DNA from: Dermanyssus gallinae
Lineage: Eukaryota; Arthropoda; Arachnida; Mesostigmata; Dermanyssidae
Assembly (NCBI GenBank): GCA_003439945.1
Contig: QVRM01000471.1
Location: 125,176-189,175 of the forward strand
DNA: 64,000 bases
Direction: 5' to 3'
The translations under genes were made by a program, and so were the position numbers. This document shows, piece after piece, positions 54,814 to 64,000 of the stretch (position 1 is the first letter of the stretch; each line of letters opens with the position of its first letter). Below the pieces are notes generated by a model, which was not told the origin of the DNA, made no database searches, and saw nothing but the letters and a program-made list of their open reading frames with translations.

Positions 54814-57650
54814 TTGCACAATGGAACTGCGAGGGGTTTCGGACACTCGACCTCCTCGCGCCCTCCGCGTTTGAGGGCATTGACGTTCTTGTGCTGACGG
54901 AGACTTGGGCCACGACCTCCTTCAACATCCCCGGCTTCTACTGCGCGCACTCCCCCGCAATCCGGCCTGCAGGTCCCGGCCGACCCAGCGGCGGTGTCTC
55001 CGTGTGCTATAACCAGCGGCTGGGCGATGTTGAGGTATTTCTTGCTGAGGAAGACATGGTCGTAATCCAGGGTTTGCGGCTAAACATAATCGCAGGCTAC
55101 GTGCGTCCGCCGTCCAAGGAGAACTCGACGGTGCTGGTTGAAAAGCTGACCCGGTGCTTCAGTGCGCTGGACAGCGATGCAGCATCGTCACCGGCGATTT
55201 CAACAGTAGGCTGGACCGCCCGGCCGATCTGCGCACGAGAATTCTCCTGGACACCCTGGCCGACTCGGGCTGTTGGGTTGTCACCGATCCTGCAAGCCCA
55301 ACCTTCGAGGGGCACATGGGATCATCTGTCATAGATGTATTCGCGGTAAGCTTGCCATCCGAGCAGGTCTCCTACCTCGGTGTTGACAACCCCCTCCGCA
55401 GCGGAGGACATTTCAAGAATCATCTGCCCCAACGGCTGTGAGAGCCTTCCTGCCAGCTGCTAGGACTCCTGCTCCCCGCCCACCTCCGCTGGCCAAGCAT
55501 ATTAGCTTGCACCACCTACGGGAACGCCTTCACGAGGTCTTCCCCGTGCCGGGAGCTCCAGGCATTGACCAATATGCCAAAGCTCTTACGGAGCTGTTGA
55601 GATACGCAGCTGGTCTTACTAAGCCAAGAAGGGGGAGTCCATGGTTCAACAGTGCGTGCAAAGCAGCCAACCAGGCCCAGCTCAGCGCTCGCCTCCTAGC
55701 CGCACTTTACCCGAGGATGCGGCCACTCTTCATCATTCTTAAAAGTTGGTGTCGCCGGACGTACAAAGCTGAACGCGCCAAGTACCTGGAACAAAAGGAG
55801 TCTGCGCTGTTGGATGAGGCAGAGCGACAACCGTACAAGTGGCTCCGCCGACAGGGATCTCCCACCTGCCCTATCAACTCATCGGCGCTCATCTCCCACT
55901 TCAGCCGCATGTTTGCGTCGGCCGACACCATCCCGCGCGGCATCCTCCACTACGAAGCGGCCTGGGACGAGAAAACAATGCTGCTACGGGATTCACTCTC
56001 CGCAGAGTTTTCTCTCATGTGCTTGGCGCCATGCAACGACTCCGTCTCAACAAGGTCGCCGGTCCCGACCAAGTCCGTAATGAGCACCTCAAGGAGGCCA
56101 TGGTACTTGCTCCTTGCTGGACCGCCCTTTTCAACGCTAGTCTGCGCGAAGGTCGCCTCCCCAGCGACTGGCAGAGTGCTCATCTAGCAGTCATCCCGAA
56201 GGGAAAGGGCAACCCCAGAGAGCCCAGCTCGTGGCGTGGGATCGCCAAAAAGAGCTGCTGCTACAAGCTGCTCTCTGCCATCCTCACCGCCCGCCTGTCT
56301 CACTTCCTCGAGGCTCTCGGCGCCATCCCGAAAGAGCAGCACGGCTTCCGCGCAGGCAGGTCCATACTGACTGCGTGTGAGATTCTGCTGGCCAGAGTTC
56401 GGGGAGTGATGCAGGTCTAGGCACGCCAAGCAATTCCTGTACGCCGTCTTTGTGGATTTCCGCTCGGCCTTTGATGGAGCTCCCAGAGACAAGATTATCT
56501 TCAAGTTGGCTGAAGCGGGCGTGCCTGCCAACATCCTCCAGCTCATCGGGGCAATCCTGCAGGAAAACCCGATCACCATACAGGATGGGGTGGCTGAGTT
56601 GTGCCCCTTTGTGCAAACGACGGGAGTCGCGCAGGGGGACAACTTAAGCCCGCTGCTGTTTTCCATCCTGCTCAACGATCATCCGCGACGCATCGTGGGC
56701 ACTCGAGAGTCCGTCCGCCCAGACATTCTGCTATACGCAGACGATCTCGCGATATATGGAACAAGCCGATTCGAGGTGCAGCAGAGCCTAGCAAGGCTCG
56801 AGCAGTACGTGGCGGATGTAGGACTCGAGATCAACATCGGCAAGACCAAGGCCATGAAGTTCCGTAAAGCTGGTCGACTTGCAACCAGCGATGAGCTACG
56901 GTTGTACTCCACACCACTGGAGTATGTCAACAACTTTCCATATCTTGGCCTCTCTGTCCTGACCTTCGGTACGTCGTTTACGGAGCACATCGCCGAGAGG
57001 GTCAGAAAAGCCCTCGTAGCAGGCGTCGGAATTGAGAAACCCACGCTTCTCTCTCTTAACGCGGCGCTAAAACTTTTCAACCTTAAGATCGCGCCCACGG
57101 CATCCTACGGCATACAGCTCATTTGGGAGAACTTGAGCGTGGCCCAGCTCGCGAGGCTTGATCGAGTGAAACCCGCCTTTCTCAAGCGAGTGCTCGGCCT
57201 CCACACGTCATGCCGCAATCGTCTGGTCTATTTACTCGCCGGTACCCCGCTTTTCATAGAGGACCTGCAACGCCAGTTCCGGTTGCCGGAAACACAGGCC
57301 TACATGGACTTTATCTGTCAGTGGGAGGTGAGATTGTCAGACGTGGACCCCGACTTCTTTAGTACGGGTGCAATGACAAACAATGCGTGGAAGGGACTGC
57401 ATCGCACCAACCGAAGTGTGGTAGTGCGCTATGCAGTGCATGGCTTCCACCATGTTCTCTGTAATACTCAAGGGTACCATGAACTGACAGAAGAATGTAT
57501 CTGTAACAGGTGTGGGAGAGCTTGTGGGAGATATCATGCGGGGGAGTGCCCCAGAGTTGAATCACTGGCCAGGCTGGCTCAGTGACCGTGTTTTTATGTA
57601 TAATATTTGACTATATACCTAACAAAGGTGATTAATAAATGAATGAATGA
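53709..57650 (+). mobile_element. APE-type LINE with SGNH-domain ORF1, 14-bp target duplication
   Basis: It is flanked by AGTAGT(G/A)AAATGTG at 53,695-53,708 and 57,651-57,664. The empty site is in unit 2 at about 36,158-36,171. Much more GC-rich than its surroundings. ORF1 and ORF2 are followed by a short 3' UTR with AATAAA at 57,634 and a (GAAT)n tail. It lacks a 5' UTR, so it is slightly 5'-truncated. ORF2 has about four frameshifts. Confidence 0.93.
54790..57585 (+). pseudogene. LINE ORF2: AP endonuclease and reverse transcriptase, frameshifted
   Basis: Endonuclease motifs: LIAQWNCEGF, DVLVLTETWA, GGVSVCYN (frame 0), then TGDFNSRLDRP and GSSVIDVFAV (frame 2, from about 55,165), ending at a degraded SDH motif. 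RT motifs: NKVAGPDQVRNEHLK, AVIPKGKGNPREPSSWRGIA, EQHGFRAGRSILT, then [33 protein letters not shown] and LLYADDLAIYGTSRF. The C-terminus has a Cys/His knuckle (CICNRCGRACGRYHAGEC) and ends at 57,585. Breaks lie near 55,165, 55,430, 56,000 and 56,425. Confidence 0.85.
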
Positions 57651-57928
57651 AGTAGTAAAATGTGAATATTTTTGCATTACCGTTTAAAATACTTATTACT
57701 TGGAGCCCTAACCGTAAATTATCACAGACAAACACGAACTGCTGTAGAATTTTTGTACAGTGGACGAAAGACTAAATACACCGCTAGTCTTTTCTCAATA
57801 GATAAATGTCGTTCGTGTCTATAGGCTTATAATAAAGGGAATAGAAGGCACTCCTGTTACAATACGGGAGGCTGATCTGATAGCTGAAGGAACAACACTC
57901 AGTTACCATGTTGAAACATTAAGAATAC

Positions 57929-57936
<8 letters not shown>

Positions 57937-57986
<50 letters not shown>
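57937..57986. repeat. (TA)n at the left end of the foldback element
   Basis: A 50-bp TA tract that ends at the CAGGGT terminus of the foldback element. Unit 2 lacks both at the matching place near 36,450. Confidence 0.93.
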
Positions 57987-57989
<3 letters not shown>

Positions 57990-58952
57990 GGTATTACAGG
58001 AATATTTGATCAATGATATATGGAACTGTAGACCTCGTTAAGGCAAATATTTTTTCTAATGGAACATGGTCTCTAAGAGGCTCTGTTTCGGAATGAGAGT
58101 TAAATTACTACAATTTGTGACATTGGTGTTTTTGCCCGACATAGGAGCATAGAATGTGCTGTTGCGAGACAACCAGGTTTCCTAGACAGAAGCTAAACAC
58201 ACCGCCGTGTTCGTGAGGAAATTCTCATAAGGCCGGTCAGAAGACGCTACATGGTCGCTTAGAAGAGAATTCGCCAAAATGAAGTTATTTTATTAACCTT
58301 CACGCCCGATACCTCAAAATCATTACCTTACGACCACTTACAGCGCTCTAATCATATTCACGCAAATGCGCATTTCATGACGATCATTTTGGTACCAAAC
58401 TTATGCGAGCTGTGGTTGCGGAGTAATTACGATTTTTCGGAGGGCATGTCCAGATTAAGTGCATGTAAAATGACGCGCTGCGGCTGTCGCGCGACACGTC
58501 GGCGGTAGTGAACGTCGCCGTGACGTACCAAAATGATCGTCATGAAATGCGCATTTGCCTCAATATGCTAGTTTAGAGTGCTGTAAGTGGTCGTAAGGTA
58601 ATTATTTTGAGGTATTGGGCGTGAAGGTTAATAAAATAACTTCATTTTGGCAAATTCTCTTCTAAGCAACCATGTAGCATCTTCTGACCGGCCTTATGAG
58701 TTCTTCGAAAGAAGCAGAATTTTCACGAACACGGCGGTGTGTTTAGCTTCTGTCTAGGAAACCTGGTTGTCTCGCAACAGCACATTCTATGCTCCTATGT
58801 TGGGCAAAAACACCAATGTCACAAATTGTGGTAATTTAACTCTCATTCCGAAACAGGGCCTCTTAGAGACCATGTTCCATTGGAAAACATATTTGCCTTA
58901 ACGAGCTCTACAATGCCATATATCGTTGATCAAATATTCCTGTAATACCCTG
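57987..58952. mobile_element. Foldback (long terminal inverted repeat) DNA element, 966 bp
   Basis: Two arms of about 400 bp (57,987-58,395 and about 58,530-58,952) are near-perfect reverse complements around a central segment of about 130 bp. Ends are CAGGGTATTACAGG, flanked by TA. No transposase frame is present, so it is non-autonomous. TA flanks and CAG ends suggest mobilisation by a Tc1/mariner-type enzyme, which is inference. Confidence 0.93.
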
Positions 58953-59420
58953 TATATATATAAATTTAAAAAAAATTGCACGCTTTTAAGAAAATTGAGG
59001 CATTTTTCAGTAAATTTAATGTATGGGAAGCAGTACAAAAGCTTTCTGACCTGTGCAAGTGCATTGCGTAGTCTGACGAATATGTGTGGCTAATTTTTAT
59101 TAAGGCATTTTAAAATACCGTCAAGTAAAGCCAAGCCGGTTTTATTAACGTGCACAGTATAACAGTAAACGTTAAGCTTGGCTGTGTCGTGTGTCGACGT
59201 CCCAATCGCGCACAGTAGCCACAATGCGCATCAGAGATGGCTGTGTAAAAGAAGTCTCGATTTCCATGCTTTACCACAATAGGCATTTTGGAAGAGAGTT
59301 GCATACCGTTTATCTCGTGGCCTACATTGGCGTGCAACAAAAGAATGCCATAGCAATATTGGGCTCAATCGGAGAAGGAAAAACAGTTGAGCTATTGGAG
59401 CAGGTTCTAAGGAATTATCC

Positions 59421-62400
59421 CTACTTCTGAACTACCTGCGTATCAAAAAAATAACTAAAATATTTATAGAAATTGTCGGTGCTATTAGTTTTCGACGTTA
59501 CTCGCTCTAGTGCGGCAAGCGAGAGCCGTTTTTCTTTACAACGTTTTCTTACAATGACAACGATGAACCATAGAATTGCCGAGCTGAGAAGAAGAAAGCC
59601 GTTTGTGATGTACAAATACCGGTAGTCATTCAGCGTATCTCGGACCCAACCTGGAAATCGGTCAGCACATGCGCAGAGAGACCGGACATCGTTAAATTCT
59701 GACTGAACAACACACAGGACAGCGGGAGTCAGAAGACAGATGACATCAGAGAAATAGACAATACAACGCATATAGTCCTAAATCTTAGAAAAGGACAATC
59801 ATTTTATTTCTGCGTGGCAACCGTTGACTGACTTATATTTATCAAATAGATTCATTAGAATTGTTGTATTTCAGTAAAACTGCTGCACTTAATTACAGGG
59901 TCGAATATTTTACTTTTCTAGATTAAGGATGAGAATTTCTTGAGTGATAGTTTTAGCCTTTAGAACGACAGTGATCGCTCATAATTGACATTCAGAACAC
60001 TGGCATTTATTATTATTATTATTATTCCTCGGCACACTGCAAGCGACAGCAGTTGCCGTAGAAACTCGCCTTCGCGCCGATTCCCTGTGAGATCTGTAAT
60101 CCGTTGGCCCAGCTCACTGATGAATCTCTTAGTTCCCTTGCTTACCGGACCCATTGTTTCCATAGATGTTGGCACTACAATGTAACTTGTCTCCAGTTTT
60201 TGGTACTTGCGTTTCTTCCTATTATCTGCGCGCTCGGCAACCCTTCTAGTGAACTGTGGCGCATATAGGAGGGAGCCACTGTACAGGACACTGTACATCC
60301 CATACTAAGCATCTGCCGTTAGCCCATAGCGGGATTGTTACACCGTCAGGTCTTTTGTCGTCATGAAGTCCTAATCTGGGCTCGAGCGTGCTTGGTATTC
60401 CAGCCCTGCGTAAGGCTCTTCTTATATTTGCATTGATTTCAGCATGTCTAAAAACTCTACCATGGCTTTTGATACAGAGGGTGAAACCCATCCTCAGTTA
60501 CTGCGGTACCACATGCGCGGCAACTGTAGGGGTTGCAAACCGGGGCACCTATTCGAAGAGCTGTTACCATGCGGAATGAGGTGTTGTCCAGCATGGTACC
60601 CAGTTGCAGGTAAGGGAGACACGTTAGAAAGCCTCCACTGAATGTGTCCCGTGCCAGAAAGACAGCTTTTTCCACTGGAGATTGGAGGCTGTCTAACAGC
60701 TCTCTAGCTGCAGCGCTGCATCTGTGGGAGTCCAATGTATGCTGTGTGGGACGTTCTTGCCAGGGGCCTGATCCAATTGTTTGTCTAGCTATTAACTCTA
60801 CAGCGTCTTTGGCTCTTGGTGATTTCTTGGCGGATGTCTGGTTCGACCAACGTATTTGCGAGTTTACCAAATTCCAATAGAGACGCAGCATAGCACATGG
60901 AAGCCAGTTCCGCCGTTCATCTAATACCAAGTCATTCTTCGGCAATTGGAAGGGTTGCTCTTTTCCGGGTGTTATCATGCAGGTCGACGTTTAATACCTC
61001 ACCTAAAATGCTTCTTGCGGTATCGTCGTAAGCTTGAAGATCTCCGTGATATTTAATAGCTGATGAAGTGCGCAGAGTATAGTTAAAAATTGGCGAGCCC
61101 AAGCTGCATCTCCAGATGCACAGAGCTGCTTGCGAATGCATTGCCGTTAAGCAAGAGCAAATTTGCTTTAGTTATTATTATTATTATTTAAACGATGTTA
61201 CAGTTGAGAGGTCTGAACGTATTATTACAAAGTTTTTTTTAATATCTAGTTCACTGCATGGCGCCTAAAATAGATGCCGCGTTTCCTCTGCAAACGGCCA
61301 AGGACAACGCTTGCCTCAAGAATTGACCCTCTCTTCGGTCGTTCGAGACCTCCTGAATTCTCTTACTCAAATCTTTGAGAAATGCTTCGGTTCCCTTGCT
61401 GATTGGTCCTAATGTCTTCATGGCAATAGGCACAAAAATATATCTTGTTTCCAGTCCAGCATATTTAAACCGTTTTCTGGCGTCCGCGTGCTTTGCTACC
61501 CACCCCGGCTCAACAGAGCTGTGGTGTAAATAGGAAGCTGCGGTTGTGCACGAAACCGTTGCATCCCAAGCTAGGGACTTTCCATGAGACCATAATGCAA
61601 TGGTCACCCCATCAGGTATTTCTTCGCCAGCGGACACTAAACCTCTCGGTTCAAGTGTAGATGGTATACCGGCTTTCCTAAGGGACCTTATGATCACACC
61701 GTTTAGTTCAGCATGTCTGGACGATCTACCGGCGCTCTTCGGGCAACTCAGTGGGTGTAGGCCACTGGAAACCACCATCTCCCCGCACAGTTTGCACTGA
61801 AACGGCTCGCAGACGCTAGCGCCGATTCTAAGTGCTGACATCATGCGGAAAGATTATTATTATTATTAACGGGCGTTATTAGTGGGCGTCGGCAACATTA
61901 TCCACCAACGGGAGATGCACAAACGGCGCTTATACGCGCATCTCCTTGAGGACCACGTTGTAATGGCGTTCGGCCTCGAGTCATCTGGCGTTTGGGGCAA
62001 GGATGCACTCAAACTGACAAAGGAGCTTGGAAAGAAGCTCTTCGAGGCCACAGCGGAGCCAAGATCGACCGCTTTCCTTCGACAGAGATTGTCATTAGAA
62101 CTACAGAGAGGCAACGCCAAGATGATGTTGAGTGGTCACCGACACTCAAGCAATAAGAATAATATAAGCAATATTGTAGATATTATATACGTAATGTATT
62201 CATAATTGTGATACATGTACATATTGATCAAATAAACCCTTGTTCAAAAAAAAAAAAAAAATTTATATATATATATATATTATTATTATTATTATTGCCA
62301 AACTTTAGCCGAGCGATCGGTCCTTTTACTACTGGTTCGGCTTTCCGGTGCCACCAGGTGTACGTACCGATGCTGACGGGCATTCCGAGATAGGAAAATC

Positions 62401-64000
62401 CGCTGAACATGCCAATCATACCCAGGGCAAATGACAGTCGGCCAGTGCCAAGGTAGAAGGGGACAAGGCTATAAAAGTAGGCGTCCGCCAGGCCCATGAA
62501 GGGACCAAACAAAAAGACGATGGCGAAAAACGGCATTGCCGAACGGCAGACGCAGAGCAGAAGCGCAAGAAGCGCTGACATCATGTAGGCGATGGCCAAC
62601 AGAGTGTCGCGTCCGAGCAGGCCGTAGTCGGCCAACGGAGGAAGACACGTCCGTCCTGAAATACGCTCGAAAAACGCTTGCGGCGTTATATTCAGAATTA
62701 CACCTAAACTAAAGTTTCCGGGCTAACCCTCAACCAAGATTTAACGTCCTCGGGACTGTGCACTTTCGCATTGCTTCATAGACGGACCCCCATAAATACA
62801 AATCGGCGCAAAGTTGGGGCTCGGACTCGCGCGCCTATCTAGTGTCTTCTCCGGTCGCGAGGTGCAGACGAACGCACTACGCCACCTAGCATCCTGTTAG
62901 TCTTGTTTTTATACGATAAGAAAGAAACACCGAAATAAAAAAAATAACAAGAGAAAAAACAACAGTATTATATTTAATCCTACTCGACTAGGCAGATAAA
63001 TCATTCTCGATAGCTTACCGACAAGGCCCGAGACCGAGTAGCAGGTCAAGAGCAGAACGCCATTCTCAACGGATAGACCTTGCTGTGTCATGTAGTCGAC
63101 GATTGTTAACATGAATGAATCGATCGACCAGTTCAGCGTCATGCTGGGCACAAGAATCACGTAGAACATGACCTCCTTGAAAATACTCCATGCAAACGCG
63201 CCATTAGGCTCAGCTTGGCTTAGCTTGCCTTGAGCAGCCTCCGTTTTTTCTGGTACACCTTTGTTGATAAAAAACACATTATATATATATATATATAGGT
63301 CCATTTCACCCATTTATTATAACCAATCGTGTAAAGATCACAGTGATACATTCTCACGGAGTAACAGCAGAGATTTCTATCGACATTTGGGGTCTCGAAT
63401 TGCTTTGAACCACGAGAATTTCATATTTGGCACAGCTACACCGCGAAAAAATGCCACTAGCAAGATACCTGTTTTAACAAATGAATGAAGCGGATAAACG
63501 GCATTTGGGCTATTTTTTTGGCATATAGCAAATATACTTAATACTCAGTGAACTTCCCATTAAGCCGAATGACCTCAAAAATGCCGTTTGGTATAGTGTT
63601 AAACAAATTTTGGATGACGTTTTGCAAGAACTTGTCTCAAGCCTCGAAAATTGTCTTTTATCGGTGTAAGCTTATTGCCGATCGAGCCAGCTCCACACCT
63701 TCTGGATCATATTAAGATCAGGTAAGAGTGCAGGCCAGCGAAGGCCTTCAATGTTACGTTGATCGAACCAGCTTTCGATTAGCCTGGCGGTGTGAATCGG
63801 GACGTAATCGTGTGTAAAAACAAAGTCTGGCCCTCTCATCAGCTTGAAATGCGCCGATAGCTCCGTTAGTAAATCCCCATAGCGCGTCGAATAAACACGA
63901 CCGTCTAAAAACACAATCGACGACTTTGTATAGTGCCCGAGAGCAGCCTAGATCACCACTGAACCGCCACCTGAGTGACGTTTTGACAAAATTCATTCTC
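59421..64000 (-). CDS. SLC16/monocarboxylate-transporter-like gene, copy C (exons 3-5 in view)
   Basis: Minus-strand exons: 63258-63019 (240 nt), 62655-62368 (288 nt), 59650-59421 (230 nt, with stop). They are all in phase, with no indel, and match copies A and B. The product includes FAWSIFKEVMFYVILVPSMT, VLLLTCYSVSGLVG, RTCLPPLADYGLLGRDTLL, GLADAYFYSLVPFYLGTGRL, and TM12 YLYITNGFLLLSSAILWFIV. Exons 1 and 2 should lie beyond 64,000. This is the best candidate for a functional copy. Intron 4 (2.7 kb) holds three R2-like LINE fragments, and intron 2 starts with a Tc1-like element. Confidence 0.85.
60027..61165 (-). mobile_element. 5'-truncated R2-like LINE, family 2 (unit 3)
   Basis: It is the counterpart of 37,690-38,940, with the same 5' truncation point and the same frameshift after DGFHPL, so both descend from one insertion. 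Its 3' end is cut short: SLAVCRG runs directly into (ATT)n at 60,006-60,027, whereas unit 2 keeps about 100 bp more. Confidence 0.87.
61190..61852 (-). mobile_element. 5'-truncated R2-like LINE, family 3
   Basis: One open frame (61,844-61,251, minus, 197 codons) holds CKLCGEMVVSSGLHPLSC (C-x2-C-x8-H-x4-C), GRSSRHAELNGVIIRSLRK, the RLE centre IPDGVTIALWSHG with LAWDATV, and the end FLRQALSLAVCRGNAASILG. The 3' tail ends TGTAACATCGTTTAAATAATAA directly in (TAA)n; the 5' side also borders (ATT)n (61,853-61,869). It is present only in unit 3. The intact frame suggests a recent insertion. Confidence 0.88.
61870..62255 (+). mobile_element. 3' fragment of an R2-like LINE, family 4
   Basis: The plus-strand frame reads HQREMHKRRLYAHLLEDHVV, LTKELGKKLFEATAEPRSTA and FLRQRLSLELQRGNAKMM, the same C-terminal pattern as the other RLE families. 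An AATAAACCCTTG signal, an A-run, then (TA)n and (ATT)n follow. It lies in the same intron 4 microsatellite. Confidence 0.82.
62708..62890 (-). mobile_element. SINE family 1 in intron 3 of copy C
   Basis: Positional counterpart of the copies at 25,325 and 39,490. The right end is altered: CGCCACCTAGCATCC replaces the GGGCTTGACTCAGAATTACA flank seen in the other units. Confidence 0.83.
63297..64000 (-). mobile_element. Tc1-like transposon in intron 2 of copy C (cut by window end)
   Basis: Counterpart of 40,112-41,665. The minus strand reads FVFTHDYVPIHTARLIESWF, WPALLPDLNMIQKVW and VFLDGRVYSTRYGDLL. The family HDN is HDY here and SPDLN is LPDLN. It begins next to (TA)n. Confidence 0.85.

Larger units (their letters stand above)
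47283..64000. repeat. Tandem unit 3 of the transporter triplication (runs off the window)
   Basis: P block 47,283-48,750, then an R2-like LINE copy, a deleted mariner, the 3' flank (52,306-59,420) split by an APE-type LINE and a foldback element, and gene copy C from 59,421. Confidence 0.85.

Noticed and set aside
54548..54928. Minus-strand frames inside the 53.7-kb LINE
   Set aside because: Shadows of GC-rich ORF1/ORF2 with no motifs.

Overview
This is animal nuclear DNA. It has spliced genes with GT/AG introns, dense (TA)n and (AAT)n microsatellites, tRNA-derived SINEs, mariner/Tc1 DNA transposons and several clades of non-LTR retrotransposon. No prokaryotic gene organisation, CRISPR array or rRNA is visible. 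The transporter types, an SGNH-type ORF1 in one LINE and the abundance of R2-like LINEs suggest an arthropod, perhaps a chelicerate such as a mite or tick. That placement is inference.

Layout. (1) Positions 1-17,530, + strand: the 3' part of an ABCC/MRP1-type ABC transporter gene. I can define 15 exons, and exons 2-15 fit together in phase. They cover TMD1, NBD1, the linker, TMD2, NBD2 and the stop. The introns carry LINE relics, two SINE families and microsatellites. (2) About 17,970 to the window end: a tandemly triplicated unit. Each unit has a left 'P block' of decayed repeats, a 3' flank, and a minus-strand SLC16/monocarboxylate-transporter-like gene of five exons with all introns in phase 1. 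Unit 1 (17,974-29,066) holds gene copy A, unit 2 (29,067-47,282) copy B, and unit 3 (47,283 to beyond the window) copy C. Copy C lacks exons 1 and 2 because the window ends. The exons in view are intact in C, carry one +1 indel in A and three +1 indels in B.

The units differ mainly by transposon insertions, which makes them a natural set of filled and empty sites. A SINE in intron 3 is in all three units. A Tc1-like element in intron 2 and an R2-like LINE fragment in intron 4 are only in units 2 and 3. A full-length mariner and two further SINEs are only in unit 1. A near-complete R2-like LINE inside a (TA)n tract and an R1-like LINE are only in unit 2. A second R2-like LINE copy, a deleted mariner, a 3.9-kb APE-type LINE with a 14-bp target duplication and a 966-bp foldback element are only in unit 3.

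The most notable signal is a set of at least four families of RLE-type (R2-like) LINEs whose 3' ends repeatedly abut (TA)n or (AAT)n microsatellites. One (ATT)n tract in intron 4 of the transporter gene is an empty site in unit 1 and has been hit repeatedly in units 2 and 3. Microsatellites are numerous; further short (TA)n tracts not listed separately lie near 4,231, 5,465, 5,701, 10,387, 12,440, 17,537, 20,681, 22,041, 25,917, 40,089, 46,714, 47,926, 51,158, 52,260, 62,263 and 63,280. Coordinates of transposon ends without a stated target duplication are approximate.
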